Shown here piece after piece: positions 8,278-16,877 of a DNA stretch of 64,000 bases; position 1 is the first letter of the stretch; every line of letters begins with the position of its first letter. Origin of the DNA: Lysinibacillus louembei (GTDB lineage: Bacteria > Bacillota > Bacilli > Bacillales_A > Planococcaceae); NCBI RefSeq assembly GCF_033880585.1, contig NZ_CP137624.1, positions 3,135,501 to 3,199,500 of the forward strand, in the 5' to 3' direction. The notes under the pieces were generated by a model. The model worked only from the letters and a program-made list of their open reading frames with translations. It was not told the origin of the DNA and made no database searches. Position numbers and translations under genes: made by a program.

Positions 8278-8945
8278 AAAATATGAAAATTGCAGTTGTC
8301 ACAATCGGTCAAGCACCGCGTAAGGATATGGCGTCAGACATTATAAAATTAAAAGATGCTGGATTAGACATAACTGAATTTGGCGTATTAGACTTACTTA
8401 CCTTAGATGAAATTAACACACTCGCCCCTACCTCAAATGACGAGGACATGCTTGTTACATTATTAACAAGCGGCGAGCAAGTGAAGCTGAGCAAACAAAA
8501 GCTAATGCCCTATATTCAAAAGCGCATTCATGATTTGTCGAATTTTCAATGGATTCTACTAATGTGCACAGGCGATTTCGCTAATAAATTGTCAGGAAAA
8601 AATTTATTGCTGCCTGACCATTTTATGACACATTTAATCAAGGGCATTCACCCTAGCCTACATCTTGGCTTGATTGGCCCTGAGCCTGAACAACAAAATA
8701 GCGTCTGTGCTAAATGGCAAAAGGCACAATTTAATGTCTCCTTTGCCGCAAGCTCACCGTATCACTTCAATGAGCAGCACCTATTCATGACAGCTCAAAA
8801 ATTAGAGGCACAGGGAGCTGACCTTTTAATTCTTGATTGTATGGGCTATTCACATACGATGAAAGAGAGGATTCAGGACAAACTAAATATTCCTGTCGTT
8901 ATACCAAGGGATGCCCTTTTTACTGTCATAAAAGATGTACTATAG
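8274..8945 (+). CDS. AroM family protein
   Basis: 223 aa. The N-terminus KIAVVTIGQAPRKDM is the signature of the AroM family, and the rest keeps the two-domain pattern with LLMCTGDF near residues 93-100, GLIGPEPEQQ near 140 and LILDCMGYSH near 185, resembling the Asp/Glu/hydantoin racemase fold. E. coli AroM is encoded beside aroL but its activity is not established to my knowledge. The start overlaps the amidohydrolase stop (ATGA). AroM-like and DUF1177 genes flanking a peptide transporter and amidohydrolases suggest a shared pathway, perhaps with an epimerase-like step; this is inference. A strong terminator follows at once. Confidence 0.85.
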   Translation: MKNMKIAVVTIGQAPRKDMASDIIKLKDAGLDITEFGVLDLLTLDEINTLAPTSNDEDMLVTLLTSGEQVKLSKQKLMPYIQKRIHDLSNFQWILLMCTGDFANKLSGKNLLLPDHFMTHLIKGIHPSLHLGLIGPEPEQQNSVCAKWQKAQFNVSFAASSPYHFNEQHLFMTAQKLEAQGADLLILDCMGYSHTMKERIQDKLNIPVVIPRDALFTVIKDVL

Positions 8946-8946
8946 G

Positions 8947-8984
8947 AAAAACAGTGTGAAATCATAGCATTTCACACTGTTTTT
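8947..8984. terminator. bidirectional terminator after the AroM-like gene
   Basis: AAAACAGTGTGAAAT pairs with ATTTCACACTGTTTT around a short loop, with T-runs on both strands. It closes the rightward operon and also lies just past the end of the leftward SH3/excalibur gene. Confidence 0.88.
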
Positions 8985-8999
8985 AATTAAAGCTCTAGA

Positions 9000-9473
9000 C
9001 TATTTTTTCTCACAAGCCCAGCCATCTTTATCGCGGTCATGCTTTGAGGCATAGGCAGGATGTCCTTGCGCTACACCTTTAGGATAATAAACGCGCAGCT
9101 CCGTACAGTTTTGAAAGGAAGTTGGGGCTTTTGGATTGACCGTTGCACTACTGCCCTTTGGTGCTGTAGTAGTTTGATTTGCGCTCGCCTTTGGTGCTAC
9201 ATATTTTGTCACATAATCAATCGGCACCCAGCCTACCTGCTTTTGATAGGAAACTTTATACCAATCACCGCTGCGAGCAGTTGCACTCAGCTTTGTATTT
9301 TTCGGTATAATCGCTAATGTTTTGCCCGTTTTCATAGGAGCATTGCGCATAGCAATACTATCTGTTGTAACAATTTCTGCTTTGATTGTACGTTCCTCTG
9401 CGGCTTGTGCAGATGGGATGATAATTGCTGACAAAAATAAAATTGCCAATATACCTTGCATCATTTTTTTCAT
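9000..9473 (-). CDS. secreted SH3b and excalibur calcium-binding domain protein
   Basis: 157 aa. I start at the ATG at 9473 (MKKMMQGILAILF), because AAAAGGAG lies 8 bases upstream of it but touches the alternative ATG at 9482. A signal peptide ends near AQA at about residue 25. A bacterial SH3 domain follows (about 30-90, with SIAMRNAPMKTGKTLAIIP and VGWVPIDYV), then a linker rich in Thr/Ser/Pro/Ala and a C-terminal excalibur domain with the calcium-loop motif DRDKDGWACE and paired cysteines. Such proteins are exported and thought to associate with the cell envelope. No neighbour gives a more specific role. Confidence 0.85.
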   Translation of the reverse strand: MKKMMQGILAILFLSAIIIPSAQAAEERTIKAEIVTTDSIAMRNAPMKTGKTLAIIPKNTKLSATARSGDWYKVSYQKQVGWVPIDYVTKYVAPKASANQTTTAPKGSSATVNPKAPTSFQNCTELRVYYPKGVAQGHPAYASKHDRDKDGWACEKK

Positions 9474-9535
9474 GCTAGTCATCTCCTTTTAGATAGTATA
9501 GCATGTACAATTTTGAGAAAAAATAGTTGAAATTT

Positions 9536-9988
9536 TTATTTTTGGCTTATTCCTGCATCATTTATACTAAAAACGACTTGCTGCACTTCCTGCACATAGT
9601 ATGTGCCTAGTTTAACAATGGAATCGTTCGGTCTTCCTTTATGATAAAAGCCTGTTCGAGCATCAAATTTATTATTTCTTTTTATCGCATAAACTGCCTG
9701 CAAGTTGATTGGCATTTCAATTTTCTCTGCCATTGGTCGCTCGATAATATGCCTCTTTTTAATGGCTTGAAAAAAAGCTTTATGCGGCAAATTCACAAGC
9801 TGCTTTTTATAAATGCGTTTATTGTACTCCTTTGCAGTGCTTAATATTGCTGTCATTGATGTTTGGAAAGCTTGAAGCTCGTACAAAAAGCGCTTTTTAT
9901 TTTGCTTTTGCTGCTCCTTTTCCATACAGTGCAGATGATGCTGTGCAGCTGCTAAATGCTCTTGCATTGCTGTTAATAATTTTGCCAT
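9536..9988 (-). CDS. hypothetical protein
   Basis: 150 aa from the ATG at 9988, which has GGAGGAAATAGC directly upstream; a frame from 10045 has no ribosome binding site. It has no signal peptide or membrane segment. The N-terminal 60 residues are helical and rich in Gln, Lys and His (AAAQHHLHCMEKEQQKQNKKR), likely a coiled coil. The second half contains KFDARTGFYHKGRPNDS and ends in a beta-like stretch. I do not recognise the family. It faces a small membrane protein gene, and there is no operon context. Confidence 0.65.
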   Translation of the reverse strand: MAKLLTAMQEHLAAAQHHLHCMEKEQQKQNKKRFLYELQAFQTSMTAILSTAKEYNKRIYKKQLVNLPHKAFFQAIKKRHIIERPMAEKIEMPINLQAVYAIKRNNKFDARTGFYHKGRPNDSIVKLGTYYVQEVQQVVFSINDAGISQK

Positions 9989-10092
9989 GCTATTTCCTCC
10001 ATTTCTGCTTATCAAAGATTTCTTTCCTTTTATGTATGTATTCACTTTTTCCGCTTACTATTCATAGGCTAGTGTAAGAAGGAGTGATGGAG

Positions 10093-10344
10093 ATGACTAG
10101 CAAAGAGAAAAAAACTGGGCAATCAGCAGAAAGTACGGATATTCAAATTGATCGACTTGCTTATCTCGGCACAGTTATAACAGTATTAGGCTATGCTTTA
10201 TCTGCCATTGCAGAAGGACTTGAATTAAAGGCATTAGAGCAGCAAAAAGAAGAAAATTTTTCATCGACTGAAATGACAAAATTACATGAGCAAATGGAGG
10301 AACTTACAAAGGAAGTCCGCCAGCTCAGGAGAATGCTGCGCTAA
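10093..10344 (+). CDS. small membrane protein with coiled coil
   Basis: 83 aa starting at the ATG at 10093, eight bases after GAAGGAG; upstream GTG and ATG codons at 10084 and 10087 are too close to that site. One hydrophobic segment (AYLGTVITVLGYALSAIA, about residues 22-40) is followed by an acidic/basic heptad-like helix rich in Glu, Gln and Lys that ends RQLRRMLR. This suggests a single-pass protein with a cytoplasmic coiled coil. No known family was recognised. Confidence 0.65.
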   Translation: MTSKEKKTGQSAESTDIQIDRLAYLGTVITVLGYALSAIAEGLELKALEQQKEENFSSTEMTKLHEQMEELTKEVRQLRRMLR

Positions 10345-10415
10345 TTATGTTATATTAGAATAGGTAGAGACATGTGTGGAAATAATAATAAAAATTGTCG
10401 CAAGGAGGACTTTCA

Positions 10416-11579
10416 TTGAACGATTATTATGCGGATTTACATATTCATATTGGACGAACGCATAGCGGGCGTGCTGTCAAAATTACGGGAAGTCGCACAT
10501 TAACCCTTTCTAATATATTACATACAGCAAGTGCCAATAAAGGGCTTGATATGATAGGCATTATTGATTGTCATAGCCCAGAGGTATTGGAGGAGCTGGA
10601 GGAGCATGTGCGAACAGGAAAAATGACCGAATTAGCACAGGGCGGCTTACTCTATGAAAAGACAACGCTCATTATGGGCTCCGAGCTTGAAATTTACGAT
10701 AGTCATTGTCATGGACCTATTCATGTGCTTGCTTATTTGCCTACATTGCAATCAATGCAGGCTTTTTCAGCATGGTTAAGCAAGCATATGAAAAATATTC
10801 ATCTTAGCTCACAGCGCATTTATTGTGATGCGAAAACATTGCAGCAAAAAGTCGCTGAACTGAATGGGCTATTTATTGCTGCGCATGTGTTCACACCTTT
10901 TAAAAGCTTATATGGCAAAGGGGTTAAAAAGAGCTTAACAGAAGTGTTTGACCCTGCAATTATCGATGCCATTGAGCTTGGACTAAGCGCTGATACGGAT
11001 ATGGTACGCGGCATAGAGGAATTAGCTCCCTATACGTTTGTAACGAATTCAGATGCGCATTCGCTTGGCAAAATCGCACGTGAATACCAAAAAATACAGA
11101 TGGAGGCAGCTAATTTCGAGGAATTGCGACTGGCGCTACATCGTGAGAATGGTCGAGCCATTGTAACAAATTATGGCTTACATCCGTTGCTAGGGAAATA
11201 TCATGAAACGGTGTGTGCGGCTTGTGGCAAGGCTGTGACAGAAGGCGCTGAAATTTGTCCATTTTGCCATAGCAAGCATATCGTGCGTGGTGTAGCGACA
11301 CGCATTCAGCAGCTTTCTAGCGCTACCTTTACTCCAGTAGAGCGCCCACCCTATATTCATCAAGTGCCTTTAGAATTTATTCCTGGTCTAGGTAAAAAGA
11401 CGCTGGACAAGCTATTAACGGCTTTCGGTACTGAAATGAATATTTTGCATCGCACAACGCTTGAACAATTAATGGAAATTGTAGCGCAGCCATTAGCGGA
11501 AAAAATTATTCTTGCTCGCACTGGACAGCTAGCGTTTGAAGCTGGTGGTGGTGGTGTGTATGGGAAGGTTAAGCTGTAG
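10416..11579 (+). CDS. endonuclease Q-like PHP-domain nuclease (TIGR00375/YqxK type)
   Basis: 387 aa from a TTG at 10416, six bases after AAGGAGGA. The N-terminal PHP domain has the metal-binding DLHIHIG motif, a later IIDCHSPE, an SHCHGP segment and NSDAHSLGK. A four-cysteine zinc ribbon follows (CAACGKAVTEGAEICPFC, near residues 270-290), then a helix-hairpin-helix-like element (FIPGLGKKTLDKLL). This is the layout of the EndoQ family, which cleaves DNA 5' of deaminated bases such as hypoxanthine and uracil. Activity here is inferred from family membership. It stands alone, and a strong terminator follows. Confidence 0.8.
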   Translation: MNDYYADLHIHIGRTHSGRAVKITGSRTLTLSNILHTASANKGLDMIGIIDCHSPEVLEELEEHVRTGKMTELAQGGLLYEKTTLIMGSELEIYDSHCHGPIHVLAYLPTLQSMQAFSAWLSKHMKNIHLSSQRIYCDAKTLQQKVAELNGLFIAAHVFTPFKSLYGKGVKKSLTEVFDPAIIDAIELGLSADTDMVRGIEELAPYTFVTNSDAHSLGKIAREYQKIQMEAANFEELRLALHRENGRAIVTNYGLHPLLGKYHETVCAACGKAVTEGAEICPFCHSKHIVRGVATRIQQLSSATFTPVERPPYIHQVPLEFIPGLGKKTLDKLLTAFGTEMNILHRTTLEQLMEIVAQPLAEKIILARTGQLAFEAGGGGVYGKVKL

Positions 11580-11615
11580 AGTAGCTATTCCTTAAATGAT
11601 TTGCTCAACGAATAA

Positions 11616-11653
11616 AGAGCGTATTTTGAACAATTGATTTCAAAATACGCTCT
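11616..11653. terminator. bidirectional terminator
   Basis: AGAGCGTATTTTGAA pairs perfectly with TTCAAAATACGCTCT around a short loop. It lies between the 3' ends of the convergent EndoQ-like and peptidase E-like genes and can serve both. Confidence 0.88.
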
Positions 11654-11685
11654 AAATATTTTTGATTGCCTTATTTTTTGTGACT

Positions 11686-12342
11686 CTACAATGTCTCAGC
11701 CAATTTGTGAATCTTTGAACGGGACATTAAATAGACGTTGCCTAAAATATCGATTTTCTCCCCTTTTGCACGTACAGCGCAATCTTTGTTCGATACATAA
11801 ATATTCATTTCCTCAGATAAAGGAGCCAGCTCTCTTTGAACTAGTGCCATGTTATTTTCAAGATCAAAATGTGACAGAATGGAAAAATTATCAAGACCAA
11901 TTCCGTCGTAAACAGCGTTTATTTCAACTTTATAGCCAAGGTTTTTCGAGCATAACCATTTAGCGGACATGTTGATTGCTCCAGCGCTAGCCCCTAGCAC
12001 AACTGCTTTACTGTTTTTAATCAAATTCGACAATTCATATTCCATCAAAAATTCATTTTGTGCAAGCGTATTTCCACCTAACAAAAAAATGACTGAAGCA
12101 TTTTCAATTAAAATTTTGGCATCTTCCTTATGTACACGACAATTAATTAAATGATACTCATCAAACATAATACCCACTTGGTCAAGCCATGAGCGTTCGG
12201 TAGTACCATTATCTTCATCGACAAAGGGAGTTGAACTAATCATCACAAGAGATTTTCTCTCAATTATATCCTCCTGTAACACCTTGCCTAGATTATCTGG
12301 GAAAAAATCGTTAAACCAGCCTAAATAATAGTGAGTTTTCAT
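11686..12342 (-). CDS. peptidase E-like protein (S51 family)
   Basis: 218 aa from the ATG at 12342 (MKTHYYLGW), preceded by GGGGGA; a longer frame from 12372 lacks a good site. The family landmarks are VIFLLGGNTLAQ (about residue 95) and the nucleophile elbow VLGASAGAINMS with the likely catalytic serine in GASAG near residue 128. A histidine in ILSHFDLE could complete the active site. S51 enzymes cleave Asp-X dipeptides or cyanophycin-type bonds in the cytoplasm. The protein diverges from E. coli PepE, so substrate is uncertain. It lies 44 bases after a metallo-beta-lactamase-fold gene on the same strand. Confidence 0.75.
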   Translation of the reverse strand: MKTHYYLGWFNDFFPDNLGKVLQEDIIERKSLVMISSTPFVDEDNGTTERSWLDQVGIMFDEYHLINCRVHKEDAKILIENASVIFLLGGNTLAQNEFLMEYELSNLIKNSKAVVLGASAGAINMSAKWLCSKNLGYKVEINAVYDGIGLDNFSILSHFDLENNMALVQRELAPLSEEMNIYVSNKDCAVRAKGEKIDILGNVYLMSRSKIHKLAETL

Positions 12343-12386
12343 AAGTCCCCCATAACAAAATATAAATAACATTCATTAAGTCTATT

Positions 12387-13199
12387 TTAAACAGTCTTCT
12401 GCTCTTCTTCCATCAAGCGAATATTTGCTTGATGGAATGCTCGCATATTACGTGGATAAGCGTAATTGGTAATTAAATAGTCGCTCTCTTTTTGCTGTAA
12501 AATGCATTGGCGCAATTGCTGAATATAGGCAAGGGCATCCTGCTGGCGCTTTGTCATTTCTGCCTTGTCCATTGTCATATGCCCATGCCCTGGAATTAAG
12601 TAATGAATAGTATGTCGCTGTAATATATGATTCACTTTGCCCAACGTGTCCTCATATGCATAGCTGCTATCATAAATATATGGAAACTCTACATCTGATA
12701 AATAATCGCCTGCAATCCAAATACCGAGTGGTTCGACGATTGTAAATAGTCCATCATTCGTGTGCCCTTTTGCCAAATAAAAAGTAAGCTTCGTAGCACC
12801 GATTGTCAGTGTTTGTCCATCCTCAGTAATCTCAATATCGACAGTCGGATAATGCAATGGATAAGCACGATCAATATAATAATTATCATCAAATGTGCGA
12901 ATTTGCTCGACGATTTGCTCCTTGTCTGTGCGCTGCTGAAACGCTTCACTTGCAATGACCTTTGCCTCCGGAAATGCTCCATAGCCGAGAATATGGTCCC
13001 AGTCTGAATGTGTAAAAAGCAAGTAAAGTGGTCGGTCATTGCGTATTTTAGCGATATCGGCTTGAATTGTTGCGATTTCTGCTGGCAGCCAAGTCGGATC
13101 AACTAAGATAATGCAATCTGCTGTTGCAATAACGGTGGAAGTTGTTTTAAAGAGCTGACTCATATAAACGGTCAATTGCTCATTGTGAAATTGCCTCAT
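12387..13199 (-). CDS. MBL-fold metallo-hydrolase
   Basis: 270 aa. Metallo-beta-lactamase-fold landmarks include the metal motif THSDWDH near residue 64 (HxxxDH rather than the full HxHxDH), GHTNDGLF near 147, a downstream aspartate in WIAGDYLSD, and a C-terminal IPGHGH near 200. These would bind zinc or another metal in the cytoplasm; no signal peptide is present. The first histidine pair is reduced to H-x-D, a known variation, so catalytic chemistry is uncertain. The start has GGAGG six to seven bases upstream. It lies 12 bases behind the chemoreceptor-like gene and is probably co-transcribed. Confidence 0.78.
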   Translation of the reverse strand: MRQFHNEQLTVYMSQLFKTTSTVIATADCIILVDPTWLPAEIATIQADIAKIRNDRPLYLLFTHSDWDHILGYGAFPEAKVIASEAFQQRTDKEQIVEQIRTFDDNYYIDRAYPLHYPTVDIEITEDGQTLTIGATKLTFYLAKGHTNDGLFTIVEPLGIWIAGDYLSDVEFPYIYDSSYAYEDTLGKVNHILQRHTIHYLIPGHGHMTMDKAEMTKRQQDALAYIQQLRQCILQQKESDYLITNYAYPRNMRAFHQANIRLMEEEQKTV

Positions 13200-13211
13200 T
13201 GTGTGCCTCCG

Positions 13212-14030
13212 TCAATATTTGCTAATGTCCAACAGCTTGCTCGCTGTGTTGTCGATATCTTTATAGGCACCATCAAAGCCCTCAATGCTAGAGGATAGCT
13301 GCTCTGTAAATGCAACGATTTCACTCGTTGATAAATTGACGCGGTCGATGGATGCTTTAATTTTTTCTAATTGCTGTGCAATCTCCTCCGCGCTTTCTGT
13401 ACTGTTTTGTGCCATTTTTTGAATTTCAGCTGCCACGACCGCAAAGCCGCGTCCATGCTCACCAGAGCGAGCCGCTTCAATCGAAGCATTTAAGCCGAGA
13501 ATTCTTGATTTAACCGCAATATCTTTAACGAATGCCACGATTGTATTAATTTGCTGGATATCCTCATTCATCGTTTCTGAAAGACTTGATAGCTCATCAA
13601 GACGCACTGCGACATCATCACTCGCTTTTGTTAAGGAGTGGTTTGTTGTCGTCATATCGCCTACTGTGCTTGACAAATCAGTTGCTAACGTTCGGATACC
13701 CTCTATTTTTTCGTTGGAAATAATTGCGCTTACAACGCCAACTACTTGCCCATTGTCTTTGATAGGCTGCGCTGTCGCAATATAAGCAAAGCCAAATAAT
13801 TCTGGTCCATGCTCCTCTCGTAAATATTGCCCTGAGTATAGCGCTTTAATCGAGGTCGTTCCTTTATAATTATCAACAAGCTGTCCAACCTTAATCGGGA
13901 GACGAACCTTTTTTCCTTCTTTATAAGCAATAATTTTTTCCGTGTCTGCTACGATGATACAAGCATCCTCTGAGTATGTTGCGTGGTAAAAATCGATTGC
14001 ATCTACTACTATTTTTAGCTTTTCATTCAT
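13212..14030 (-). CDS. soluble methyl-accepting chemotaxis-like signalling protein
   Basis: 272 aa with no membrane segment. The first 110 residues form a sensor-like domain (IIVADTEKIIAYKEG, then FGFAYIATAQPIKDNGQVVG), resembling the cytoplasmic chemoreceptor/Cache-type domains in YfmS-like proteins. The second half has the chemoreceptor signalling hairpin tip, LGLNASIEAARSGEHGRGFA, which contacts CheA/CheW. It is shorter than membrane receptors and lacks HAMP. It probably senses an intracellular signal and influences motility. It leads a likely operon with the MBL-fold hydrolase. Confidence 0.82.
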   Translation of the reverse strand: MNEKLKIVVDAIDFYHATYSEDACIIVADTEKIIAYKEGKKVRLPIKVGQLVDNYKGTTSIKALYSGQYLREEHGPELFGFAYIATAQPIKDNGQVVGVVSAIISNEKIEGIRTLATDLSSTVGDMTTTNHSLTKASDDVAVRLDELSSLSETMNEDIQQINTIVAFVKDIAVKSRILGLNASIEAARSGEHGRGFAVVAAEIQKMAQNSTESAEEIAQQLEKIKASIDRVNLSTSEIVAFTEQLSSSIEGFDGAYKDIDNTASKLLDISKY

Positions 14031-14105
14031 AACATAGCCTCATTTCCGACAAAATTTAGATATCATTAGTTTAGCATTATTTCGACTATTTTCACTATTG
14101 ATTTT

Positions 14106-14762
14106 TTATTGCAGCTCCTTCCGCCCATCAATAGTAATGCCATTTAAGGCTTGTGTTGCTAGTCTATCTGCCTCTTCATTTTGCTTTCTTGAGACGTGCT
14201 CATACATCGGTGTAATATGCAGCTTTTCTAGCCTTTTGTCAATTTTATTTGCCCATGCCGCTAATTCCTTTTCATAGGCTGGCCAATCCCCTGCCATTTG
14301 TCGGATGACAACTTGTGAGTCGCCTTTAAAATGCACGGTTGCATGATGTACGTTTAGCTCCTCTAGCTCGCGAATACTTAAATGCAGTGCTGCATATTCT
14401 GCCTCGTTATTGGATATCAGTCCTTCTACAAAGGCATTTTTACGCATGCGATAAGCTTTGCCATCTTGCTCAAAATAAACAACATAGCCTAGGCCCGCTG
14501 TTTTTGTATTTTGCTGAAAGCCTCCGTCAAAGTAAATCGTGATATTTTGTGGCTCAGAGGCGACTTCTTGCACATATTTTTTTAGCTCCTTTAGCGTCCA
14601 TGTGCTGTCATATGCATCTGTTAACACAATATTTTTCACTCGCCCTGTCTGCATGACATCCTCCACAAGCATCAGCACTTGCGCTGCTGGTAATGGCGCT
14701 GAATGAAATAGCGTTTCTGCTCCATTTTTCGCCTTATATAACCATTCAATGCGTATATTCAC
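14106..14762 (-). CDS. RNase H-like domain protein (YpeP type)
   Basis: 218 aa from a GTG at 14762, eight bases after AAAAGGGG; a longer frame from 14822 has no such site. An N-terminal region of about 85 residues (IRIEWLYKAKNG..., FHSAPLPAAQVLMLVEDV) precedes an RNase HI domain whose acidic residues appear present: Asp in ITIYFDGGF, Glu in NNEAEYAAL, Asp in FKGDSQVV and Asp in EEADRLA. The enzyme would cut RNA in RNA-DNA hybrids in the cytoplasm. A second, shorter RNase H-like gene is at 61910. The N-terminal extension is like B. subtilis YpeP as I remember it. Confidence 0.78.
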   Translation of the reverse strand: MNIRIEWLYKAKNGAETLFHSAPLPAAQVLMLVEDVMQTGRVKNIVLTDAYDSTWTLKELKKYVQEVASEPQNITIYFDGGFQQNTKTAGLGYVVYFEQDGKAYRMRKNAFVEGLISNNEAEYAALHLSIRELEELNVHHATVHFKGDSQVVIRQMAGDWPAYEKELAAWANKIDKRLEKLHITPMYEHVSRKQNEEADRLATQALNGITIDGRKELQ

Positions 14763-14868
14763 ACATCTATCCCCTTTTCCATCTATGATGCTTCTTATTT
14801 TACCATGATTCAGCCAAATCATGAATAAAGCCTCCGATATAATGATTTTGGTTTATAAAAAAATAAAA

Positions 14869-14984
14869 AGCTTAGCCCAACTTGCATTGACGAACATTGA
14901 AAGCAGCAATCGCTCAACGCAAATCGGCTGCACCAGAATTTAGCAGAGCAATTACAAGCAGTTATTAATCACTTTAAGCTATAG
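14869..14984 (+). pseudogene. possible decayed 3' end of a chemoreceptor gene
   Basis: Between two genes a plus-strand stretch reads SLAQLALTNIESSNRSTQI in one frame and, after a shift near 14928, LHQNLAEQLQAVINHFKL followed by TAG at 14982. The tail closely resembles the usual end of chemoreceptors (xxLAEELQxxIxxFKL). No start or upstream signalling domain is present. I read it as a remnant with a frameshift; the evidence is short, so chance resemblance is possible. Confidence 0.4.
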
Positions 14985-14992
14985 CACATGCT

Positions 14993-15030
14993 AAAGAGGT
15001 GTCTGTAAGTCGACTTACAGACACCTCTTT
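14993..15030. terminator. perfect 38-bp palindrome, probable terminator of the Na/Pi cotransporter gene
   Basis: AAAGAGGTGTCTGTAAGTC is followed immediately by its exact reverse complement, with A/T-rich borders on each side. It lies 9 bases beyond the stop of the leftward transporter gene and should end that transcript. The absence of any central spacer makes it a perfect palindrome at DNA level. Confidence 0.75.
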
Positions 15031-15038
15031 TCATTGGC

Positions 15039-16619
15039 TCAAATGCGCTTTTCCTCATCAAGCTGCTGGAATTCCGCCATTCGTGCGGTTGAACGCCAAT
15101 AATGATAGACGAGGCGATCAATCCAAAGCAGTGCCCCTACCTTCGAAACAGCTACACCTAGCTCCGTTTCATTTGCTACCGAGCGCTCGAAATATTCGTT
15201 ACGCTTGTTGCGGCGCGCCTCTGCCATCATGCGTGAATGCCCCTCTAGTATTTGGGCAATATCGCTGATTGGCTGCTCCCCAGTCAAATATTGCTGTACA
15301 TCTGCTAATATTTCCTGCCACTCTGTCATTAATTGTGGCTGCAATACGAGCGCCTCTAGCTGCTGCTCTTCACGTAGCACCTTGACTAAGCGAACAAGAT
15401 GGTCCTGTGTATGTAAAATGGCAATATGCTTATTGCGTTCTCTTTTAGATGTGGATTGAATGGCATTTAAAAAATCATTTGTAATTTGAATGGCCTCTTC
15501 GACTTCATCCATTTTGCGCTCATAGTCTGCTGTGAGTTTTTTCGTCACCATTAAGGCGCTTTGTGCCGTTGTTAAGACGATTAAAATATCGCGAATCGTT
15601 TTAAACGAAACATCCAGTGCAACAGAAGGTACTTCTAAAAGCTTTTTATCTAAATTGCGTGTTAAAGCATTTTCACGCTCTGGTACAATTTTCATTAAAA
15701 GCTTTGCGAACTGTTGAATAAATGGCATGAAAATAATCGCACCGAGCACGCTGAATAACGTATGGAAAATAGCTAATGCCATCGTTTCATCAAAGCGTCC
15801 AGTTGCCGCTTCTGTCAGCCAACGTACTAATTGTAAAAAGTACGGGAATGTCGCTGTTACAATGGTCGCTGTTACTACATTAAACAATAAATGCGTCATC
15901 GCTGTACGCTTTGCCGCTACCGATGCACCAATTGCGGCAAACAATGCCGTTGCTGTTGTGCCGATATTTTGCCCAATGACTAAATAAGCAGCCTGTTCAA
16001 AATCAATTGCGCCTGTAAATAAAGCCGCTAATGTCGCTGCCATCGCTGCGCTTGATGCTTGCATAATAATCGTCATAATGACGCCAATGAGAATAAGTAG
16101 GATAATCGACATAAATGAATTAGCAGGAATTTTATCGAAGGCAATTAAATTTTGCGCATCGCCCATTCCTTGTTGTAGCATATCAATTCCTAAAAATAGC
16201 AAGCCGAAGCCTGCCAAGACACCACCGAATTTTTTAATATCGCGCGGTGCGATAAACGACATAAAGACACCAACGCCAATAATCGGCAATGCCATTGCTT
16301 GCAGGCTAATTTTAAAGCCAATTAATGAAATAATCCACCCTGTTGATGTACTCCCAATATTTGCCCCAATAATGACACCGATGGACTGAATAAATGTTAG
16401 CAAGCCTGCACTGACAAAGCCGATTGTTAATAAAGTCGTTGCTGTTGAGGACTGCACTAAGATGGTCATAAAAATTCCTGACAGCATGGAGCTAAACGTT
16501 CCTCTTGTAAACTTATTGAGCCAACGCTTTAGCGCTTCTCCTGCAATTTCCTTCAGTCCGTTCGTTAGCATCGACATGCCAAGCAGGAACAGCCCAATCC
16601 CTCCAAAAATCGTTAGCAT
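15039..16619 (-). CDS. Na/Pi cotransporter family protein with PhoU-like tail
   Basis: 526 aa membrane protein of the PNaS family. Two inverted halves carry the duplicated motif: VQSSTATTLLTIGFV near residue 56 and MQASSAAMAATLAAL near 190, each with a following glycine-rich hairpin (IIGANIGSTSTGW; VIGQNIGTTATAL). About eight to nine membrane segments cover residues 1-310. The remainder is a soluble helical domain similar to PhoU (residues 340-520). Bacterial members import phosphate with sodium; the direct substrate here is inferred from the family. It is monocistronic as far as can be seen. Confidence 0.88.
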   Translation of the reverse strand: MLTIFGGIGLFLLGMSMLTNGLKEIAGEALKRWLNKFTRGTFSSMLSGIFMTILVQSSTATTLLTIGFVSAGLLTFIQSIGVIIGANIGSTSTGWIISLIGFKISLQAMALPIIGVGVFMSFIAPRDIKKFGGVLAGFGLLFLGIDMLQQGMGDAQNLIAFDKIPANSFMSIILLILIGVIMTIIMQASSAAMAATLAALFTGAIDFEQAAYLVIGQNIGTTATALFAAIGASVAAKRTAMTHLLFNVVTATIVTATFPYFLQLVRWLTEAATGRFDETMALAIFHTLFSVLGAIIFMPFIQQFAKLLMKIVPERENALTRNLDKKLLEVPSVALDVSFKTIRDILIVLTTAQSALMVTKKLTADYERKMDEVEEAIQITNDFLNAIQSTSKRERNKHIAILHTQDHLVRLVKVLREEQQLEALVLQPQLMTEWQEILADVQQYLTGEQPISDIAQILEGHSRMMAEARRNKRNEYFERSVANETELGVAVSKVGALLWIDRLVYHYWRSTARMAEFQQLDEEKRI

Positions 16620-16733
16620 ACATTCATCACCTCATCTAGTAAGTATTTATATTACCATTTTCCTAGTAATAAATTAACTGAAATTTCATAAATCATTTAT
16701 AAAACGCCTTTTTATCAGCTTTTTTGTTACATT

Positions 16734-16750
16734 TGTTACACAACTGTAAA
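16734..16750 (+). promoter_or_regulatory. probable WalR binding site
   Basis: TGTTAC-ACAAC-TGTAAA fits the WalR consensus of two TGTWAH direct repeats separated by five bases exactly. It lies about 130 bases upstream of an NlpC/P60 cell-wall hydrolase gene, the class of gene controlled by WalRK in Bacillus. An extra TGTTAC half-site lies at 16725. A TTGACC possible -35 element starts at 16767. Confidence 0.6.
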
Positions 16751-16877
16751 TTGCTGTCCTCCCCCCTTGACCTATAACGGTTTCAAATTGTTACATTCCC
16801 GATTGGATAAACTTACCTCCCAAATACACAATTTATGCGTGCTACAATCGGGACGAGCTTGAAATCAAGGAGGGACC

